DNA of 10,362 bases, taken from contig CANMWW010000034.1 in NCBI GenBank assembly GCA_947500965.1, positions 1-10,362 on the forward strand, read 5' to 3'. The number at the start of each line of letters is the position of its first letter. Positions within the stretch are counted from its first letter, which is position 1. Shown one piece after another: positions 6,766 through 10,362 of this stretch. The notes under the pieces are model-generated. The model searched no databases, was not told the DNA's origin, and was given only the letters and a program-made list of their open reading frames with translations. This DNA comes from Alphaproteobacteria bacterium. GTDB lineage: Bacteria; Pseudomonadota; Alphaproteobacteria; CACIAM-22H2. The translations under genes and the position numbers were made by a program.

Positions 6766-9325
6766 AGGGCGCCGCGGGGAGCGGCCGCAGCAGGCCGCCG
6801 AAGCACGCGCCCGCCAGGGCATAGGCGACCGCGCAGACCGCGAGCGTGCCATCCAGGCCGATGGACGTCGCCAGGATCGGCACGAGCGCCGCGCCGATGA
6901 CCGAGAAGCATCCATTGATGCCCCAGGCCCAGATGAACAGCCTCTGCTTGCCGAGCGTGGCGAGCGTGTTCATCGCCACCGGCATCGGGAAGCCCATCAG
7001 GAAGGCCGGCGGCAGCACGATCAGGAAGCAGCAGGCGAGGCGCAGCCCGTAGTCGAGCGTGCCGATCGCGTCGAGCACGCGGTCGAGGCCGAGGCCATAG
7101 GCCAGGAGCAGCGCGCAGATCGACGCGAAGATCGCCGGCATCGCGAGCGGCCCCGTCGCGCGCACGCGCTCCGAGGCGAGCGCGCCAAGCCCGGAGAAGA
7201 CGAGCATGCCGGTGATGAGCACGGAGGCCGAGATCGTCGCGTTGCCGAGCGCCATCACGAACTGGGCGATCAGCCCGACCTCGACCACGATGTATCCGAG
7301 GCCGAGGCAGGCGAAGTAGACGACCGCCGCGAGCTTGCCCGGCTGGGTCGCGAAGGCGGCACGCCAGCCGAAGAGGACGGGCAGCGCGACCAGCGAGGCG
7401 GCCGCGATGCAGGCGAGCGCAAGCGTCGCCCACACGAGCAGGTAGCCCCATTCGTCCTGGAGCGTGTCGAGGCGGTCGAGCACGCGCGGCAGGTCGCCCG
7501 CGCGCAGGTAGGCGGCGAAATAGGGCCGCGCGTTGGTCAGCGGATGGGCGTCGAAGACGTAGTCGCGCGCGATCGCGGGCCAGGTGCCGTCGACATGCGC
7601 CCGCCAGGCCGCCCGCGCGAGGCGCGTCGAGGGCATGGCCTCGCCATCGGCGGCGGGCGCGCCCGCGCCGGCCGCGTCGTCCTCGCCGGAGCCGAAGATC
7701 TGCTCGCGATAGGCGCGCAGCAGGCTGGCGACGTCCTCCGCCTCGCGCGGCGCGCCCGGCACGTGGATCTCGTCGAAGGACATCTCGGCGCTGTGGCGGC
7801 GCAGCGCCTCCACCTCCGCGTCCTGGAAGCCGTCGCGCGCGTAGAGGACGGTGGTCGTCGACAGGTAGGACGACACGACGAAGAAGCGGCGCGCGATGTC
7901 GGGCCCGCCGACCTCGCGCGCGGCCGCCGCCATCGTCGCGTAGAGGCGCAGGACGGACTTGGGCGGCTCCTCCTTGTTCCAGGTCGTGACCGAGAGGATA
8001 CCCCCGGGCCTGAGCGCGCGCATGTACGCCGCCATCGCCTCGCGCGTGTAGGCGAACTTCTCCACGATCGCGAAGCCGCCCGGGCTCGACAGTCCGGTGG
8101 AGTCCGCGAGCGAGAGGTCGATCACGTCGTAGCGGTCGCGCTGCCCGGCGAGGTGCAGGCGCCCGTCATGCGGGATCACGGTGACGTCGGGCCGCCGCAG
8201 GATGTCGCCGGTGAAGGCGCGCAGCTCGGGGTGGTTGAGGAATGCGTCGAGCACGCCGCGCTCGCTCTCCGCGACCGTGACGTGGCGCGAGCCCGACGCC
8301 AGCGCCAGCGCGGTCGACAGGCCGCCGCCGAACTGCACGACGAAGGTCTCCGGCGCCTTGCGCAGCAGGTACGGGTAGACCATCGGCAGGTAGCGGTAGT
8401 AGGCGGTCTCCTCCGCCGGGAGGCTGCGGATGATCCCCTGTGGCCCCTCCCCGTCGACATAGAGGCCCCAGTAGGCGCGCTCCGGCATCTTCTCGAGGTT
8501 GAAGGCCGCGTTGTCGGACAGGCCCGGCGCGAAATGCAGGTAGGAGCTCTCGTAGACCTCGAGCAGCCCGAAGGGCGAGCGGTGCTCGAGCACGAGGCGG
8601 CTGTCCGGGAACTTGCGCGCGTAGCTGACGCCCTTGTAGTCGGACACGGCGAGGCTCGGCACGCCGAGCCATCCCGGCAGCAGGAGATGCGCGGCGATGC
8701 TCGCGACCGACGCCACGACCACCGGGATCGCGCGCCGCGCGGGTCCCGTCGCCGCCGTCCAGAACAGCGCGCCCGCGAGCCAGAGCGCGATCGGGAAGAC
8801 GACGAGGTCGGCGGGCGCGACCACGTAGAGCGTCGCCAGCAGGGCGAGGCCGCCCAGGCCCGAGCCGAGCAGGTCGGCGAAGTAGACGCGGTTGAACGCC
8901 GCCTGCGCGCGCTGGAACACCACGCCGAGGAACAGGGCCCCGGAGAGGAACGGCATCAGGTAGAGCAGCATCGTCGCCGCGAGCCGCCATTTCTGCGTCG
9001 GGTCGGAGACGAGGAAGATCGCGTTGAAGCCGACCTGCTGGGCGAGCAGGTTGCAGCCCACGGCCAGCGGCGGGAACGACGCCAGCGACAGCAGCGCGAG
9101 CTCGTTCCACCGCCGCCGGAACCAGGGGTCGGCGACGCTCATCGCCGCGCTGGTCAGGCCGAAGCCGAACATGGCGAGGCTGACCACGAGCGAGCCGAAA
9201 TGCGCCCAGCTGCCGACCGCGAAGAGGCGCATGACCGCGATCTGGAACGCGATCAGCGCGCCGGCGACCAGCGCCGTCGCCCAGTAGGCGCCCCGGGGCA
9301 GGGCGCCCGCGACGGGAGGCGTCAC
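6764..9325 (-). CDS. Integral membrane protein with central spermidine-synthase-like domain
   Basis: An 853-residue protein in three parts. About seven hydrophobic segments fill residues 14-218 (for example ALVAGALIAFQIAVMRLF and HFGSLVVSLAMFGFGLTSA). A soluble part (about 225-625) resembles spermidine synthase/class I methyltransferases: FVVQFGGGLSTALALA at 328-343 as the nucleotide loop, TVAESE at 350-355 ending in an acidic residue, PHDGRLHL at 385-392, RYDVIDLSLADST at 398-410 and LRPGGILSVTTWN at 438-450. About seven more hydrophobic segments fill 627-847. Such membrane-embedded synthase-like proteins are common in bacteria, but their reaction is unknown; I do not claim polyamine synthesis. 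The GTG start at 9325 overlaps the stop codon of the upstream methyltransferase gene (GTGA), indicating coupling. The same frame stays open upstream to 10339, but that part is the other gene read out of frame. Start choice and exact membrane topology are uncertain. Confidence 0.85.
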   Translation of the reverse strand: MTPPVAGALPRGAYWATALVAGALIAFQIAVMRLFAVGSWAHFGSLVVSLAMFGFGLTSAAMSVADPWFRRRWNELALLSLASFPPLAVGCNLLAQQVGFNAIFLVSDPTQKWRLAATMLLYLMPFLSGALFLGVVFQRAQAAFNRVYFADLLGSGLGGLALLATLYVVAPADLVVFPIALWLAGALFWTAATGPARRAIPVVVASVASIAAHLLLPGWLGVPSLAVSDYKGVSYARKFPDSRLVLEHRSPFGLLEVYESSYLHFAPGLSDNAAFNLEKMPERAYWGLYVDGEGPQGIIRSLPAEETAYYRYLPMVYPYLLRKAPETFVVQFGGGLSTALALASGSRHVTVAESERGVLDAFLNHPELRAFTGDILRRPDVTVIPHDGRLHLAGQRDRYDVIDLSLADSTGLSSPGGFAIVEKFAYTREAMAAYMRALRPGGILSVTTWNKEEPPKSVLRLYATMAAAAREVGGPDIARRFFVVSSYLSTTTVLYARDGFQDAEVEALRRHSAEMSFDEIHVPGAPREAEDVASLLRAYREQIFGSGEDDAAGAGAPAADGEAMPSTRLARAAWRAHVDGTWPAIARDYVFDAHPLTNARPYFAAYLRAGDLPRVLDRLDTLQDEWGYLLVWATLALACIAAASLVALPVLFGWRAAFATQPGKLAAVVYFACLGLGYIVVEVGLIAQFVMALGNATISASVLITGMLVFSGLGALASERVRATGPLAMPAIFASICALLLAYGLGLDRVLDAIGTLDYGLRLACCFLIVLPPAFLMGFPMPVAMNTLATLGKQRLFIWAWGINGCFSVIGAALVPILATSIGLDGTLAVCAVAYALAGACFGGLLRPLPAAP

Positions 9326-10191
9326 TTGTTGTGGGTCCCCTTGATCACCCCGCCCTCGAGCTTGGTGAAGGGCACGAAGGGGACGATGCGGCCGCCATAG
9401 ATGTCGGAGCGCGTCGCGCGCACGGTGCCGTCCGCGCCGACCTCCTTGACCACCTTCAGCACGCGCTGCGCGCCGGGCGGGCCGACGGGGATGACCATCG
9501 TGCCGCCGTTGCGCAGCTGGCGCAGCAGCGGCGGCGGGATGTGGTCGATGCCGCAGGTGACGATGATCTTGTCGAAGGGCGCCTCCTCCTCCCAGCCATG
9601 GTAGCCGTCGGAGTTGCGCGTGCTGATCGCGCCGTACTCGACGTAGCCCTGGCCGACGAGGCGCTCGTAGATGCCGCGCGTGCGCTCGGCGAGCGGCTGG
9701 ATGATCTCGATCGTGAAGATGCGCTGCGCGAGATAGGCGAGATAGGCCGACTGGTATCCGGAGCCGGTGCCGATCTCGAGGATCTTGTCGCCGGGCTGCA
9801 CGTCGATGACCTGCGTCATGCGCGCGACGAGGTGCGGGCCCGAGATCGTGACGCCGTAGCCGATGTCGAGGAAGTTGTGCTCGTAGGAGCGCGCGAGGTT
9901 CTGGCGCAGCACGAAATGCTCGCGCGGCGTCATCAGGAAGGCGGTGCGGTTGCGGTCGTCGAGGATGTCCTTCGAGGCGACGGCGGCCTGGTAGCGCTCC
10001 CAGCGGCGGCGCAGCTGCTCGGGATCCTCGCCGCGGTTCCTGACCGCCCACTGCACGAAGGCGTCGGCGTTGTTCAGCGGCGGGGCGAGCTTGCCGTCCC
10101 AGCGCACGGGGACGGATGCGCGCGCGATCCCGGGCGCCGCGCCGGCCGCGGCGAAGGCGGCCGCGGCGGAAAGAAGGGAACGTCTGAACAT
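9322..10191 (-). CDS. pcm: Protein-L-isoaspartate O-methyltransferase family protein with export signal
   Basis: A 289-residue protein of the PCMT family, whose cytoplasmic members use SAM to methylate isoaspartyl residues in damaged proteins. Family signatures: MTPREHFV at 87-94, YGVTISGPHLVARMTQ at 112-127 (the TIS-x-P catalytic loop), motif I KILEIGTGSGYQSAYLA at 136-152, the acidic strand IFTIEIIQPLAER at 158-170, DGYHGWEEEAPFDKIIVTCG at 195-214 and LLRQLRNGGTMVIPVGPPG at 222-240. Residues 1-25 (MFRRSLLSAAAAF...GIARA) form a signal peptide with paired arginines, as in Tat substrates, with a likely cut after ARA25, and about 80 residues then precede the core, so it is longer than the roughly 210-residue standard enzyme. 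That suggests work outside the cytoplasm, where SAM is not expected. The ATG at 10191 fits AGGAGG at 10209-10204; a start at 10251 would add 20 residues ahead of the signal. It overlaps the membrane protein gene by 4 bases. Confidence 0.87.
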   Translation of the reverse strand: MFRRSLLSAAAAFAAAGAAPGIARASVPVRWDGKLAPPLNNADAFVQWAVRNRGEDPEQLRRRWERYQAAVASKDILDDRNRTAFLMTPREHFVLRQNLARSYEHNFLDIGYGVTISGPHLVARMTQVIDVQPGDKILEIGTGSGYQSAYLAYLAQRIFTIEIIQPLAERTRGIYERLVGQGYVEYGAISTRNSDGYHGWEEEAPFDKIIVTCGIDHIPPPLLRQLRNGGTMVIPVGPPGAQRVLKVVKEVGADGTVRATRSDIYGGRIVPFVPFTKLEGGVIKGTHNK

Positions 10192-10203
10192 GCCGTGTCG
10201 CGT

Positions 10204-10209
10204 CCTCCT
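10204..10209 (-). promoter_or_regulatory. Ribosome binding site of the PCMT-family gene
   Basis: A full AGGAGG on the minus strand lies 12 bases before the ATG at 10191. Spacing is slightly long but the match is perfect, and it selects this start over the in-frame ATG at 10251, which lies upstream of it. Confidence 0.55.
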
Positions 10210-10270
10210 GGTGACGGCCAGCAGGAAGCATCCCTTTGGAGTCGCTGGCAAGCCGGGCCTGTGCGCGCCG

Positions 10271-10296
10271 CCCCTCCCGGGCGCGCCCGGGCGGGG
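10271..10296. repeat. Long GC palindrome in the divergent intergenic region
   Basis: CCCGGGCGCGCCCGGG (10276-10291) is a perfect 16-base palindrome; with one mismatch (T10275 against C10292) it extends to CCCC at 10271-10274 and GGGG at 10293-10296. It sits 80 bases before the PCMT-family start and just upstream of the rightward promoter-like element. It may be an operator, a hairpin in the leader of the PCMT transcript, or a separator of the two divergent promoters. I see no clear promoter for the minus-strand gene in this region. Confidence 0.5.
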
Positions 10297-10298
10297 GA

Positions 10299-10348
10299 CG
10301 CAACAATCTGAAACAATGGTTGATCGCCCCGGAGGGCATGGCTAGCTT
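10299..10348 (+). promoter_or_regulatory. Promoter-like element (copy 2) for a rightward gene beyond the window
   Basis: TTGATC (10320-10325) and TAGCTT (10343-10348) are 17 bases apart. TGAAACAATGGTTGATC (10309-10325) matches the CHAP-gene element at 15 of 17 positions, and CGCAACA (10299-10305) is identical and equally spaced. The orientation is plus, away from the PCMT-family gene, so its target probably begins just past 10362. Confidence 0.6.
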
Positions 10349-10362
10349 CCCCGTCCCCTTCC

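Noticed and set aside
7544..9400. A 618-codon plus-strand open frame opposite the membrane protein gene, and a 326-codon one at 9331-10311
   Set aside because: Both lie antisense to genes with clear family motifs and have charged low-complexity sequence typical of shadow frames.
6764..10339. A single 1191-residue fusion protein covering the membrane protein and the region of the PCMT-family gene
   Set aside because: The upstream extension is the PCMT gene read out of frame (Arg-rich, no motif). The real PCMT frame has a ribosome site, signal peptide and all motifs, and ends in a GTGA overlap with the membrane protein start.
10338..10362. Possible gene start ATG at 10338 after GGAGGG
   Set aside because: The GGAGGG is only one base from the ATG, too close for a ribosome site, and the ATG would lie upstream of the -10-like box of the promoter. 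The true start is more likely past the window edge.

Overview
The DNA is very GC-rich (roughly 70% or more by eye), with tight gene packing, 4-base ATGA/GTGA overlaps and strong G/C preference at third codon positions. The gene types (heterotetrameric sarcosine oxidase, an MmgE/PrpD protein, a CHAP protein with a signal peptide) fit an alphaproteobacterium, probably of the order Hyphomicrobiales. That placement is inference from gene content and composition; there is no rRNA or other marker here. I find no tRNA, rRNA, CRISPR, transposase or phage gene.

Left part (1-3612, minus strand): the operon soxB-soxD-soxA for the beta, delta and alpha subunits of heterotetrameric sarcosine oxidase, read right to left. 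soxA runs off the left edge, lacking about its last third; soxG would be expected beyond it. The enzyme oxidatively demethylates sarcosine, with tetrahydrofolate accepting the one-carbon unit, as a late step of choline/glycine betaine breakdown.

Middle (3613-5823, plus strand): divergent from soxB is a two-gene unit with a 4-base overlap, a SAM-methyltransferase-like protein of unknown substrate followed by an MmgE/PrpD-family protein. The stretch from about 3540 to about 4570, including the first ~25 codons of both flanking genes, has clearly more A/T-ending codons than its surroundings. The soxB upstream region carries an imperfect direct repeat and a small inverted repeat that may be regulatory.

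Right part (5824-10362): a 151-base intergenic region holds a GC-rich hairpin and a well-formed promoter, then a secreted CHAP-domain protein on plus. Converging on it from the right is a two-gene minus-strand operon: a PCMT-type methyltransferase with a Tat-like export signal, overlapping by 4 bases a large membrane protein that carries a spermidine-synthase-like domain between two transmembrane bundles. At the right edge, the promoter-like element seen before the CHAP gene recurs in the same orientation, probably driving a plus-strand gene just outside the window.

The most notable points are the twice-occurring promoter-like element, the apparent export of a SAM-dependent repair-type methyltransferase together with a membrane spermidine-synthase-like partner, and the compositional island around the methyltransferase-like gene.
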